Shown one piece after another: positions 26,529-36,050 of a stretch of DNA of 64,000 nucleotides. Source of the stretch: Pseudomonas sp. AOB-7 (GTDB lineage Bacteria; Pseudomonadota; Gammaproteobacteria; Pseudomonadales; Pseudomonadaceae); the NCBI RefSeq assembly GCF_003696305.1, contig NZ_RFFK01000004.1, forward strand, positions 1 through 64,000, written 5' to 3'. Both the position numbers and the translations under genes were made by a program. Within the stretch, counting starts at the first letter, position 1, and each line of letters begins with the position of its first letter. A model generated the notes under the pieces. That model made no database searches and was not told where the DNA came from. It worked only from the letters and a program-made list of their open reading frames with translations.

Positions 26529-27215
26529 ATGAGCAATCCAAAAACCGAAGTCCTGACCCCGCACAACAGCCAGCTGATCTTCATCGACCAGCAGCCGCAA
26601 ATGGCCTTCGGCGTGCAGAGCATCGATCGGCAAACCCTGAAGAACAACACCGTGGGCCTGGCCAAGGCGGCCAAGATCTTCAACGTGCCGACCATCATCA
26701 CCACGGTCGAGACCGAAAGCTTCTCCGGTCACACCTACCCCGAACTGCTCGCCGTGTTCCCCGACGCGCCGCTGCTCGAGCGCACCTCGATGAACTCCTG
26801 GGACGACCAGAAAGTTCGCGACGCGCTGAAGAAGAACGGCCGCAACAAGGTCATCGTTTCCGGCCTGTGGACCGAGGTGTGCAACACCACCTTCGCCCTC
26901 TCCGCCATGCATGACGCCGGCTACGAGATCTACATGGTCGCCGACGCCTCCGGTGGCACCTCGCAGGCCGCCCACGACTACTCCATGCAGCGCATGATCC
27001 AGGCCGGCGTGGTGCCGGTGACCTGGCAGCAGGTACTGCTGGAGTGGCAGCGCGACTGGAAGAACCGCGACACCTACGACGCCGTCATGGCCCTGGTCAA
27101 GGAACACTCCGGTGCCTACGGCATGGGCGTGGACTACGCCTACACCATGGTGCACAAGGCGCCTGAGCGTGTGCAGCACGGTCCGACCCTGGCCCCGGTG
27201 GCAGCCCCCATCTGA
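26529..27215 (+). CDS. Isochorismatase-family cysteine hydrolase
   Basis: A 228-residue cysteine hydrolase. FIDQQPQMAF carries Asp20 and TEVCNTTFALSAMHDAGYE carries Cys118, the active-site pair of this fold. Members hydrolyse amides such as nicotinamide or N-carbamoyl compounds. The start at 26529 has AGGTAA upstream. It follows the esterase by 138 bases (no clear terminator), and is 82 bases ahead of the ABM-type gene. Confidence 0.88.
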   Translation: MSNPKTEVLTPHNSQLIFIDQQPQMAFGVQSIDRQTLKNNTVGLAKAAKIFNVPTIITTVETESFSGHTYPELLAVFPDAPLLERTSMNSWDDQKVRDALKKNGRNKVIVSGLWTEVCNTTFALSAMHDAGYEIYMVADASGGTSQAAHDYSMQRMIQAGVVPVTWQQVLLEWQRDWKNRDTYDAVMALVKEHSGAYGMGVDYAYTMVHKAPERVQHGPTLAPVAAPI

Positions 27216-27297
27216 GCCGATGACGGCCGAGCCGGTGACGCGCCCCGCCGCACGTCACCGGCTCGGCAAGACCCAGGCCACGCGCAGAGTCTCCAGC

Positions 27298-27876
27298 ATG
27301 AGCGAGACGCAACAGGAAACCGTCACCCTGGTGGTGCGCCACCAGGTGCGCCCCGACCATGTGCCGCGTTACGAGGCCTGGCTACGGCGCATCATCGCCA
27401 CCGCCAGCCAATGCCCCGGCCACCTCGGCGTGGACGTGGTGCGCAGCCGTCAGGCCAGCCTGGCGCAATTCACCTGCGTGCTGCGCTTCGCCGGCCTGCA
27501 GCAGTTGCAGAACTGGGTCGACTCGGAGCAAAGGCGCCAGTTGATCGCCGAGGTCGAGCCGCTGCTGCGCGCCGGCGACCAGCTGGAGATCGCCCAGGGC
27601 AAGGAGTTCTGGTTCATGCCGGAAAGCGCGCAGACGCCGCCGCCCCGCTGGAAACAGGTCTGCGTCACCTTCCTGGTGATCCTGCCGCTGAGCCTGCTGG
27701 TGCCGCTGCTCTGGCAACCCCTGTTTCAGCTCGCTCCCTGGCTCGGCGGCTACCTGCCGAGCAACATCGTGATCACCCTGAGCATCGTCCTGCTCGTGGT
27801 GTACCTGTTCATGCCCATGGCCACGCGGCTGTTCGCCGCCTGGCTGAGCCCCAGCACCGACGAGGATCGACCATGA
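27298..27876 (+). CDS. Membrane-anchored antibiotic biosynthesis monooxygenase-like protein
   Basis: A 192-residue protein with a cytosolic ABM domain at about 1-100 (VTLVVRHQVRPDHVPRYEAWL, PGHLGVDVVRS) and two membrane helices at about 118-140 and 155-178. ABM domains oxidise quinols or aromatic rings without cofactor or bind unstable intermediates. The ATG at 27298 lacks a good ribosome site; 27220 is an alternative start. It overlaps the amidohydrolase gene by ATGA, so the two are coupled. Confidence 0.85.
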   Translation: MSETQQETVTLVVRHQVRPDHVPRYEAWLRRIIATASQCPGHLGVDVVRSRQASLAQFTCVLRFAGLQQLQNWVDSEQRRQLIAEVEPLLRAGDQLEIAQGKEFWFMPESAQTPPPRWKQVCVTFLVILPLSLLVPLLWQPLFQLAPWLGGYLPSNIVITLSIVLLVVYLFMPMATRLFAAWLSPSTDEDRP

Positions 27877-29855
27877 GCCAGGATCCCTCCGACCCGAAAC
27901 GTCGCCATTTTCTCGCCACCAGCAGCGTGCTCGGCGCCGCCGGGGCGCTGTGGTCCACCCTGCCCTTCGCCGCCTTGTCCGGCGACTCATCCGCCAGCTC
28001 ACAAGGAGGCAACATGAGTGCCGACCTCATTCTGTACAACGGCCGCCTGCACACGGTCGACCGCGAAAAACCCCAGGCCAGCGCCGTGGCCATCAAGGAC
28101 GGGCGCTTCGTCGCCGTCGGCAGCGATGCCGAAGCCATGGCCCTGCGCGGCGATGCCACGCGCGTCATCGACCTGCAGAAACGCACGGTGATCCCCGGCC
28201 TCAACGACTCGCACCTGCACCTGATCCGCGGCGGCCTCAACTACAACCTGGAGCTGCGCTGGGAAGGCGTGCCGTCGCTGGCCGACGCCCTGCGCATGCT
28301 CAAGGAGCAGGCCGACCGCACGCCGACGCCGCAGTGGGTGCGCGTGGTCGGCGGCTGGACCGAGTTCCAGTTCGCCGAGAAACGTCTGCCGACCCTGGAT
28401 GAGCTGAACAAGGCGGCGCCCGACACCCCGGTGTTCGTCCTGCACCTCTACGACCGCGCCCTGCTCAACCGCGCCGCGCTGCGCGCCGTGGGCTACGACA
28501 AGAACACGCCGAACCCGCCCGGCGGCGAGATCCAGCGCGATGCCAGCGGCCAGCCCACCGGCATGCTGATCGCCCGGCCCAATGCGCTGATCCTCTACGC
28601 CACCCTGGCCAAGGGGCCGAAGCTGCCGCTGGAGTATCAGGTCAACTCCACCCGCCAGTTCATGCGCGAGCTCAACCGCCTGGGCGTGACCAGCGCCATC
28701 GACGCCGGCGGCGGTTACCAGAACTACCCCGACGACTACCAGGTGATCCAGGAGCTGGCCGACAAGGATCAGCTCACCGTGCGCATCGCCTACAACCTGT
28801 TCACCCAGAAGCCCAAGGAAGAGCTGACCGACTTCAAGAACTGGACCAGCAGCGTCAAGCTGCACCAGGGCGATGACTTCCTGCGCCACAACGGCGCCGG
28901 CGAGATGCTGGTGTTCTCCGCCGCCGACTTCGAGGACTTTGTCGAACCGCGTCCGGACCTGGCGCCGAGCATGGAAGCCGATCTGGAGCCGGTGGTGCGT
29001 CACCTGGTCGAGCAGCGCTGGCCGTTCCGCCTGCACGCCACCTACGACGAATCCATCTCGCGCATGCTCGACGTGTTCGAGAAGGTCGACCGCGACATGC
29101 CGTTCAACGGCCTGCCCTGGCTGTTCGACCATGCCGAGACCATCAGCCCGCGCAACATCGAGCGGGTACGGGCGCTCGGCGGCGGCATCGCCATCCAGCA
29201 CCGCATGGCCTTCCAGGGCGAATACTTCATCGACCGCTACGGCGCCAAGGCCGCCGAAGCCACCCCGCCGATCCAGCGCATGCTGGCCGAAGGCGTGCCG
29301 GTCGGCGGCGGCACCGACGCCACCCGCGTGGCCAGCTACAACCCCTGGACGGCGCTGTACTGGCTGGTCAGCGGCAAGACGGTCGGCGGCACCACGCTCA
29401 ACCCGCAGGGGCTGCCGCGTGACACCGCGCTGCAACTGTTCACCCACGGCAGCGCCTGGTTCTCCAGTGAACAGGGCAAGAAGGGCCAGATCAAGGTCGG
29501 TCAGCTCGCCGACCTGGTGGCCTTGACGGCGGACTTCTTCAGCATCGAGGAAGAGCAGATCAAGTGGCTGGAGTCGGTGCTGACCATCGTCGGCGGCAAG
29601 GTGGTGCATGGCACCGGCGAGTTCGACAAGCTCGCCCCGCCAACGCTGCCGGTACTGCCGGACTGGTCGCCGGTGGCCAAGGTGCCCGGGCACTGGAAGC
29701 CGGTCGCGGCGCCGCTGTCGGCCAGCATCCACCAGTGCGTCGGCGCCTGCGCCGTGCATCAGCACCAGCATGACCGCGCGCGCCGCAGCAGTGTGCCGGT
29801 GAGCGATCACCAGGGCTTCTGGGGCGCCTTCGGCTGCTCCTGCTTTGCCTTCTGA
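27873..29855 (+). CDS. Tat-signal YtcJ-type amidohydrolase
   Basis: A 660-residue metal-dependent hydrolase of the amidohydrolase-3 group: GLNDSHLHLIRGG carries the metal HxH, FRLHATYDESISRML and LFDHAE follow, and VGGGTDATRV is the final metal Asp. The first 40 residues contain a Tat signal (RRHFLATSSVLGAAGALW). A second ATG at 28015 has a perfect AAGGAGG and would give a cytoplasmic form that starts like ordinary YtcJ proteins. A C-terminal extension ends in GCSCFAF with three closely spaced Cys. Substrate unknown. Confidence 0.87.
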   Translation: MSQDPSDPKRRHFLATSSVLGAAGALWSTLPFAALSGDSSASSQGGNMSADLILYNGRLHTVDREKPQASAVAIKDGRFVAVGSDAEAMALRGDATRVIDLQKRTVIPGLNDSHLHLIRGGLNYNLELRWEGVPSLADALRMLKEQADRTPTPQWVRVVGGWTEFQFAEKRLPTLDELNKAAPDTPVFVLHLYDRALLNRAALRAVGYDKNTPNPPGGEIQRDASGQPTGMLIARPNALILYATLAKGPKLPLEYQVNSTRQFMRELNRLGVTSAIDAGGGYQNYPDDYQVIQELADKDQLTVRIAYNLFTQKPKEELTDFKNWTSSVKLHQGDDFLRHNGAGEMLVFSAADFEDFVEPRPDLAPSMEADLEPVVRHLVEQRWPFRLHATYDESISRMLDVFEKVDRDMPFNGLPWLFDHAETISPRNIERVRALGGGIAIQHRMAFQGEYFIDRYGAKAAEATPPIQRMLAEGVPVGGGTDATRVASYNPWTALYWLVSGKTVGGTTLNPQGLPRDTALQLFTHGSAWFSSEQGKKGQIKVGQLADLVALTADFFSIEEEQIKWLESVLTIVGGKVVHGTGEFDKLAPPTLPVLPDWSPVAKVPGHWKPVAAPLSASIHQCVGACAVHQHQHDRARRSSVPVSDHQGFWGAFGCSCFAF

Positions 29856-29856
29856 C

Positions 29857-31485
29857 ATGGCCAGCGAAAAACCCTCGCCCTGGGGCGCCCTCAAGCACAG
29901 CACCTTTCGCTGGCTGTGGCTGGCCAGCATCGCCTCGAACATCGGTACCTGGATGCACGAGGTGGGTGCCGGCTGGCTGATGACCAGCCTGTCGGCCAAC
30001 CCCATGCACGTGGCGCTGGTACAGGTCGCCGGCTCGGCGCCGATGTTCCTCCTGGCGCTGCCGGCCGGCGCCATGGCCGATATCGTCGACAAGCGCCGCT
30101 ATCTGCTCGGCGTGCAGCTGTGGATGGCGGCGGTGGCGACGCTGCTGGCCGTGCTTACCCTGCTCGGCCTGACCACGGTCTGGCTGCTGCTGGGCATGAC
30201 CCTGGCCATGGGCGTCGGTACCGCGTTGATGATGCCGGCCTGGTCGGCGCTCACGCCGGAACTGGTGAGCAAGCGCGACCTGCCCTCGGCCATCGCCCTG
30301 TCCAGCCTCGGCATCAATGTCGCCCGTGCGCTCGGCCCGGCCATCGCCGGGGTGCTGGTCAGCTTGAGCGGCCCCTGGGCGACCTTCGCCCTCAACGCCC
30401 TGTCGTTCTTCGCGGTGATGGCGGTGCTGCTGACCTGGAAGCGCGAGCGCCAGGTCGCCAGCTTCCCGGCCGAACGCCTGCTGGGTGCCATGCGTGCCGG
30501 CTGGCGCTACAGCCGCGCCTCGAAACCGCTGCAGGCGGTACTGGTACGCGCCGCGGCCTTCTTCGTCGGCGCCAGCGCCGGCATGTCGCTGCTGCCGCTG
30601 ATCGTGCGCGGCGAGCTGCAGGGCAGCGCCAGCGACTTCGGCCTGATGCTCGGCAGCGTCGGCGTCGGCGCCGTGCTCGGCGCCACCTTGCTGCCGCGCG
30701 TGCGCGAGCGCATCAGCAGCGACCGCCTGGTGCTGCTGGCCAGCCTGCTCTATGCCCTGGTGCTGCTGGCCCTGGCCAGCCTGCGCCACTTCGCCGCCCT
30801 GCTGCCGGTGATGCTGCTCAGCGGCGCGGCGTGGATCGCCGTGCTGTCCAGCCTGCAGGTCGCGGCGCAGACTTCGGTGCCGGACTGGGTACGGGCGCGG
30901 GCGCTGTCGGTCTACATCCTGGTGTTCTTCGGCAGCATGGCCGCCGGTGGCGCGCTGTGGGGCTTCGTCGCCAGCCAGGCGTCGATTCCGCTCGCCCTGG
31001 TCGCCGCGGCCGGCTGCCTGGCGCTGGGTGGGCTGCTCACGCCGCGTTTCCCGCTGCCGGTGACCGAGGCCGAGGATCTGGCCCCGTCGCTGCACTGGCC
31101 GGCGCCGATCCTGGCCGACGAAGCCGACCTCGAGCGCGGCCCGGTGATGGTCACCCTGCACTACGACATCGCCCCGGAACATGCCACGGCCTTTCGCCAG
31201 GCGATGAGCGAGGTGGCGCGCATGCGTCGGCGCAACGGCGCGTTCTCCTGGGGCCTGGTGCAGAGCAGCGAGAACCCGCGCCACTGGCAGGAGTTTTTCT
31301 TCGACGAGTCCTGGCTCGAACACCTGCGCCACCACGGCCGGGTCACCCGCGCCGAGCAACGCATCGAGGCGGCGGCCAGGCAGTTCCAGAGCGCCGGGGT
31401 CGCGATACGCATCGACCACTTCCTGACGCCGGGCAAACAGGCGCCGGAGCCTTCGGAAGCGCAGCATGCCAGCGATCCGCGATGA
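29857..31485 (+). CDS. MFS exporter with C-terminal ABM-like domain (MFS_3 family)
   Basis: A 542-residue protein. Twelve helices fill residues 15-410, with MFS motifs (GAMADIVDKRR). Residues 430-525 form a soluble domain with ABM character (VMVTLHYDIAPEHATAFRQAM, WQEFFFDESW); PF05977 members usually carry such a tail. EntS-like transporters in this group export small metabolites. The gene begins one base after the amidohydrolase stop. Confidence 0.88.
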   Translation: MASEKPSPWGALKHSTFRWLWLASIASNIGTWMHEVGAGWLMTSLSANPMHVALVQVAGSAPMFLLALPAGAMADIVDKRRYLLGVQLWMAAVATLLAVLTLLGLTTVWLLLGMTLAMGVGTALMMPAWSALTPELVSKRDLPSAIALSSLGINVARALGPAIAGVLVSLSGPWATFALNALSFFAVMAVLLTWKRERQVASFPAERLLGAMRAGWRYSRASKPLQAVLVRAAAFFVGASAGMSLLPLIVRGELQGSASDFGLMLGSVGVGAVLGATLLPRVRERISSDRLVLLASLLYALVLLALASLRHFAALLPVMLLSGAAWIAVLSSLQVAAQTSVPDWVRARALSVYILVFFGSMAAGGALWGFVASQASIPLALVAAAGCLALGGLLTPRFPLPVTEAEDLAPSLHWPAPILADEADLERGPVMVTLHYDIAPEHATAFRQAMSEVARMRRRNGAFSWGLVQSSENPRHWQEFFFDESWLEHLRHHGRVTRAEQRIEAAARQFQSAGVAIRIDHFLTPGKQAPEPSEAQHASDPR

Positions 31486-31515
31486 CGGCGCAGTGGCGGC
31501 AGGACGCTCGCCGCC

Positions 31516-32286
31516 ATGAGCCGGCAGGCCCTGTTCATTCACGGAACCTGGCTCACCCCGCTGATCTGGAGCCGGTTTCGCCGTCGCTTCGAGGCCTGCG
31601 GCTACAGCTGCAGCGCGCCGGCCTGGCCGCTGCTCGCTGCCGACCCGGCGGGTCAGCGCAGCCAGCCGCCGCGGGCAACGGCCAGCCTGGGCATCGCCGC
31701 CATTCTCGCTCACTACGCAGGGCAGATCGGCGACCTCGCACAGCCGCCGCTGCTGATCGGTCACGACCTTGGCGGCCTGCTGGTGCAGCTGCTGCTCGAC
31801 CGCGGCCTGGGCTGCGCCGGCATCGCCATCGCGCCACCGGCCCACGGTGGGCTGGAAGGGCTGCGCGGCAGCGGGCCCTGGCTGGCGCGCCAGGCGTGCT
31901 GGCGCGGCGTGCTGCACATGAGCCCGCAACATTTCGCCCGCACTATGGCGCAGACACTGACGCCAGAGCGGCAGGCCGCCGCATACGCGCGGCATATCGT
32001 GCCGGCACCGGGCCGGGTATTCTTCGACAACGCGCTGGGCATCGGTAGCCGTATCGACTTCGGCAATCCCGACCGCCCGCCGCTGTTGCTGATTGCTGCG
32101 GGCGCGGACCGTAGCGTCCGCCCCGCCGCGGTCGCGGCGGCCTATCGACGCCACCGGGGCTCGACGGCGGTCACCACTTTCAAACACTTCAGCGGCTACA
32201 GCCACTGGCTGATTGCCGAACCGGGTTGGGAAACCATTGCCGACTACTGCATCGAATGGGCTCAAAACCAGCTGGGACGCTTCTGA
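31516..32286 (+). CDS. Alpha/beta hydrolase with Asp at the nucleophile position
   Basis: A 256-residue cytoplasmic hydrolase. The nucleophile elbow reads GHDLGG with Asp84 where most esterases have Ser; Asp nucleophiles occur in haloalkane and fluoroacetate dehalogenases and in epoxide hydrolases. HGTWLTPLIW near residue 9 gives the oxyanion loop and FSGYSHWLI provides the final His. It lies 30 bases after the MFS gene. The enzymatic class is inferred from Asp84 alone. Confidence 0.82.
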   Translation: MSRQALFIHGTWLTPLIWSRFRRRFEACGYSCSAPAWPLLAADPAGQRSQPPRATASLGIAAILAHYAGQIGDLAQPPLLIGHDLGGLLVQLLLDRGLGCAGIAIAPPAHGGLEGLRGSGPWLARQACWRGVLHMSPQHFARTMAQTLTPERQAAAYARHIVPAPGRVFFDNALGIGSRIDFGNPDRPPLLLIAAGADRSVRPAAVAAAYRRHRGSTAVTTFKHFSGYSHWLIAEPGWETIADYCIEWAQNQLGRF

Positions 32287-32320
32287 ATCGCCGACCGCCT
32301 CGCAGCTTCATCCTCTGTTC

Positions 32321-35300
32321 GTGGCACTGGCCCTGCTGTGCCTGCTGCTCTGCACCGCCGTTCGCGCCGACGCTGGCGAACTGCAGCAACGCTTCGAACA
32401 TCGGCGCTGGACGCTCAACGACGACAGCCCCAGCCAGATCGGCGCCCTGGCGCAGACCCGCGACGGCTATCTGTGGCTCGGCACCCATGATTCGCTGTAT
32501 CGCTTCGACGGCCTGAGTTTCACCCGCTACCGCGCCACCGATCAGCAGGAACTGGGCATAGTCTCCAGCCTGCTGGCCAGCGACCAGGGCCTGTGGGTGG
32601 GCCTGCGCAACGGCGGCGTGCGCCTGATCGACGCCGAAGGCGAGGTCGCGGCCGCCTTCGACCTGGGCCGCGGCACGGTCTACGCCCTGGCGCAGACCGC
32701 CGACGGCCAGCTATGGGCTGCGGCCAACGACGGTCTGCTGCGCTTCGACGGGCAAAGCTGGCAGCAGCTTTCCAGCCAGGCCGGCTTCGTCGGCACGAAC
32801 GCCTACGCCCTGCTGGTCGATACTTCCGGGCGGCTGTGGGTGGCCGACGAGCGACGTCTCTATACGCTGGAGCCCGGCGCCCGGACGCTGCGCGACAGCG
32901 GCATCGCAGTCAGGCGTCCCCGGCAGATCGTCCAGGCGCCCGATGGCGCGCTGTGGTTGGCCGAACGCGATGGCGAGTCGGTACTGCGGCTGGATACCTC
33001 GACCGGGCAGGCCAGTCGCATCGGGGTCGGTGAGCCGGTCAACGCCCTGCTGTTCGACCAACGTGGCGCGCTGTGGCTGAGCACCGCCGGCAACGGCCTG
33101 CTGCATGTGGCGCAGCCGGATCGCTACGCGGAGGGCGGTTTTACCGCCATCGAACGCTTCGCTGCTCGCGACGGGCTCAGCTCCGACCTCGTTGCGCCGC
33201 TGCATCAGGACAGCGAAGGCAGCCTCTGGATAGGCACGCACGATGGCCTGGACCGCCTGCGCGACCGACCGCTGCAACCGGCGGGCTTGCCCGCCAATGC
33301 GCAGAACCTGGCCCTGGTGGCGGATCGGACCGGCGCGCTCTGGGCCGGCAGCAGCAACCTGCCGGTGATGCGCCTGGATCGCGACGGCCTGCAGCATCTA
33401 CCGCTGCAGACGCCGATCAGCGCCACCGCCCGCGACAGCCAGGGCCGAGCCTGGCTGGCCGGCCCACAGGGCATCTGGCGCAGCAGCGGCGACAGCCTGC
33501 AAAAAGTCGCCGAGCTGCCGGTGCAACGCAGCCTGGACTCCGCGGTGCGCGCCATGCTGGTGGATCGCCAGGGCGCGCTGTGGCTGTCGGTCAATCGCCA
33601 GGGCCTGTTCGTCCTGCGCGACGGGCGCTGGCACGGGCTGCCGCCGCCGAGCGCCAAGCCGGCGCAGCAGATGCCGGTCAGCGCCGCCCTGGCGCCCGAT
33701 GGCGGCCGCTGGTTCGGTTATCGCGACAACCTGATCGTCAGCCACGACGACGGCGGCGAACGCCATTGGGGCGCGGCCGAAGGCCTGGATGTCGGCCATG
33801 TGACCGCCATGGCCCATCAGCCCGGTCATGCCTGGGTCGGCGGCCAGCGTGGCCTGGCGCGCTTCGACGGGCAGCGCTTTCAGCGCCTGCCGCTGCCGGA
33901 CAACGGCCTGTTCGACAACCTCTACGCCATCGTCCCGGTGCGGGTCGAGGCCGGTGAGGATCTCTGGCTGCAGGGCCAGGGCGGCATCTTCCAGCTGCCC
34001 GCCGCGGAGATCGCCCTGGCCCTGGCCAACCCCGCGCATCAGATCCGCTACCGCACCTACGATGCACAGGGCGGCCTGGCCAACGACCCGCACCAGGTAC
34101 TGGCCCTGCCCACCGCAGTGCGCGCCGGCGAGAATCGGCTATGGTTCGTCACCCGCAACGGCGTGGTCGGCCTGAACCCGCTGCGCGCCCCGCAGAACAG
34201 TGCGGCGCCGCGCGTGCGCATCGAATCGCTGGTGGTGGACGGCGAGGCGCTGCCGCTCGGTGCAACCGCCGAGCTGCCGGCGGACAGCCGGCGTCTGGTC
34301 ATCGGCTACGGCGCGCCGAGCCTGTCGGCGCCGCAGGGCCTGCATTTTCTCTATCGCCTCGACGGCTTCGATCACGCCTGGCAATCCGCCGGCCGCCAGC
34401 GGGAAGTCACCTACACCGGCCTGCCCGCGGGCGACTACCGCTTCCGGGTACGCGCCCTCAACCAGAACGGGGTCGCCAGCGAACAGGACGCCGAACTCGA
34501 CTTCAGCATCGCACCGCTGTTCTACCGCCAGCCGTGGTTTCTCCTGGCGCTCGGCGTCGCCCTGCTCGGCAGCCTGCATCTGCTCTACCGCAGCAACATG
34601 CGGCGCGCGGCGGAGCGGCTGCGCACCCGCCTGGAAGAGCGTCACGAGGAGCGCGAGCGCATCGCCCGCGAGCTGCACGACACCCTGTTGCAGGGGGTGC
34701 AGGGGTTGATGCTGCACGTGCAGGCCGCGGCCGATAGCCTGCCCGTCGGACAGCCCAGCCGCGGCCTGCTGGAAAAGGCACTGGATCGCGCCGACCAGGT
34801 GATCAACGAGGGTCGCGAGCGGGTACGCGATCTGCGCAGCGTGCCTCAAGGTCCCGTCGACCTGCCCCAGGCACTGGGCGAGCTGGAGCATCTGCTCGAT
34901 CACCCGGGCGTAACCTATCGGATCGACATAAAGGGCACGCCCATTGCCCTGCATCCGGTGGTTCACGATGAGCTGTACCTGCTGGCGCGCGAGGCCGTCG
35001 GCAACGCCTTTCGCCATGCCCGCGCCAGCCTCGTGCAGCTGCAGCTGGACTATGACCCGCGCCAGTTCGAGCTGCAGGTGGTCGACGATGGCTGCGGCAT
35101 TCGCGCCGATTACCTGGACAGCAGCGAGGCCGCCGATCACTGGGGCCTGCGCGGGATGTACGAGCGCGCCGCGAAGATTGGCGCTACCCTCAGCATTCAC
35201 GGCGCCCAGGGGCGCGGCAGCCAGGTCCGGCTGACACTGGTCGGCGTACTGGCCTACCGGCAGAAGGAGCCTTGCGCGCGCCGCTGGCTACCCTGGAAAA

Positions 35301-35326
35301 GACTCACGAGGAGCCCGCACCCATGA
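32321..35326 (+). CDS. Propeller-type sensor histidine kinase (Reg_prop, Y_Y_Y, HisKA_3)
   Basis: About 1001 residues. A signal peptide is followed by two-component propeller repeats (YLWLGTHDSLYRFDG, LWIGTHDGLDRL and others) to about residue 650, a Y_Y_Y domain (657-727), one membrane helix (about 737-757), a HisKA_3 dimer domain with phospho-His near 786 (RIARELHDTLLQG) and an ATPase domain (EAVGNAFRHARAS, DDGCGI, GLRGM). The start is uncertain: this GTG gives a short hydrophobic signal without basic residues, and TTG codons at 32213 or 32237 overlap the previous gene. Translation overlaps the response regulator gene by ATGA. Confidence 0.88.
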   Translation: MALALLCLLLCTAVRADAGELQQRFEHRRWTLNDDSPSQIGALAQTRDGYLWLGTHDSLYRFDGLSFTRYRATDQQELGIVSSLLASDQGLWVGLRNGGVRLIDAEGEVAAAFDLGRGTVYALAQTADGQLWAAANDGLLRFDGQSWQQLSSQAGFVGTNAYALLVDTSGRLWVADERRLYTLEPGARTLRDSGIAVRRPRQIVQAPDGALWLAERDGESVLRLDTSTGQASRIGVGEPVNALLFDQRGALWLSTAGNGLLHVAQPDRYAEGGFTAIERFAARDGLSSDLVAPLHQDSEGSLWIGTHDGLDRLRDRPLQPAGLPANAQNLALVADRTGALWAGSSNLPVMRLDRDGLQHLPLQTPISATARDSQGRAWLAGPQGIWRSSGDSLQKVAELPVQRSLDSAVRAMLVDRQGALWLSVNRQGLFVLRDGRWHGLPPPSAKPAQQMPVSAALAPDGGRWFGYRDNLIVSHDDGGERHWGAAEGLDVGHVTAMAHQPGHAWVGGQRGLARFDGQRFQRLPLPDNGLFDNLYAIVPVRVEAGEDLWLQGQGGIFQLPAAEIALALANPAHQIRYRTYDAQGGLANDPHQVLALPTAVRAGENRLWFVTRNGVVGLNPLRAPQNSAAPRVRIESLVVDGEALPLGATAELPADSRRLVIGYGAPSLSAPQGLHFLYRLDGFDHAWQSAGRQREVTYTGLPAGDYRFRVRALNQNGVASEQDAELDFSIAPLFYRQPWFLLALGVALLGSLHLLYRSNMRRAAERLRTRLEERHEERERIARELHDTLLQGVQGLMLHVQAAADSLPVGQPSRGLLEKALDRADQVINEGRERVRDLRSVPQGPVDLPQALGELEHLLDHPGVTYRIDIKGTPIALHPVVHDELYLLAREAVGNAFRHARASLVQLQLDYDPRQFELQVVDDGCGIRADYLDSSEAADHWGLRGMYERAAKIGATLSIHGAQGRGSQVRLTLVGVLAYRQKEPCARRWLPWKRLTRSPHP

Positions 35327-35964
35327 GCATCGCCACCCCTATCCGCGTGCTGGTCGCCGATGACCACCCGCTGCTGCGCGAGGGCATCGCCGCCGTTCTC
35401 GCCGCTCAGGCGGATATCGAGCTGGTGGGCGAGGCCGGCGACGGCCAGGAAGCGCTGGACTGCTTCCGCCGCCTGCGCCCGGACGTCACCCTGATGGACC
35501 TGCAGATGCCGCGCATGACCGGCATCGAGAGCATCCAGGCGATCCGTAGCGAATGCCCGGATGCGCGCATCGCCATCCTCACCACCTACCGCGGCGACGT
35601 GCGCGCCCTGCACGCCATCCAGGCCGGCGCTCAGGCCTATCTGCTGAAAAGCAGCCTGCGCAAGGAGCTGGTCGAGACCATCCGTCAGGTGGCCGCGGGT
35701 AAACGCCACATTCCGCCGGAGATCGCCGCCGAACTGGCCGAGCATATCGGCCAGCAGTGCCTCAGCGCGCGCGAGGTGGAGGTGCTGCAGGCGGCGGCAC
35801 TGGGCTACTCCAACCGCGATATCGCCCTGCAACTGCGCATCACCGAGGATACGGTCAAGGGGCATATGCGCCTGGTCATGGACAAGCTCGGCGCCAACAA
35901 CCGCACCCACGCCGTGGCCATCGCCGTGCAGCGCGGGGTCCTCGAGGTCGGCCTGCCACTTTAG
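35323..35964 (+). CDS. NarL/FixJ-type response regulator
   Basis: A 213-residue regulator. The receiver domain has the acidic pair D13/D14 and phospho-acceptor Asp59 (TLMDLQMPRMTG), and Lys near 109 (AYLLKSSL). The C-terminal LuxR-type helix-turn-helix (SAREVEVLQAAALGYSNRDIA, TEDTVKGHMRLVMDKL) spans about 145-205. AGGAG precedes the ATG, which overlaps the kinase stop. It forms a pair with that kinase, and possible targets are the six catabolic genes upstream. Confidence 0.93.
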   Translation: MSIATPIRVLVADDHPLLREGIAAVLAAQADIELVGEAGDGQEALDCFRRLRPDVTLMDLQMPRMTGIESIQAIRSECPDARIAILTTYRGDVRALHAIQAGAQAYLLKSSLRKELVETIRQVAAGKRHIPPEIAAELAEHIGQQCLSAREVEVLQAAALGYSNRDIALQLRITEDTVKGHMRLVMDKLGANNRTHAVAIAVQRGVLEVGLPL

Positions 35965-36050
35965 TGTTGCTCCCCGTCCCCACCTTGTGAGCTGGGCGCC
36001 GACAGCTCCGCCGCGCATGCTCTGCGTGCGACCAGACAAGGAGGCTTCAT

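Noticed and set aside
29560..32265. A 901-codon open frame opposite the MFS and hydrolase genes
   Set aside because: Low-complexity Gln/His/Arg composition and no family similarity; a shadow of the plus-strand genes.
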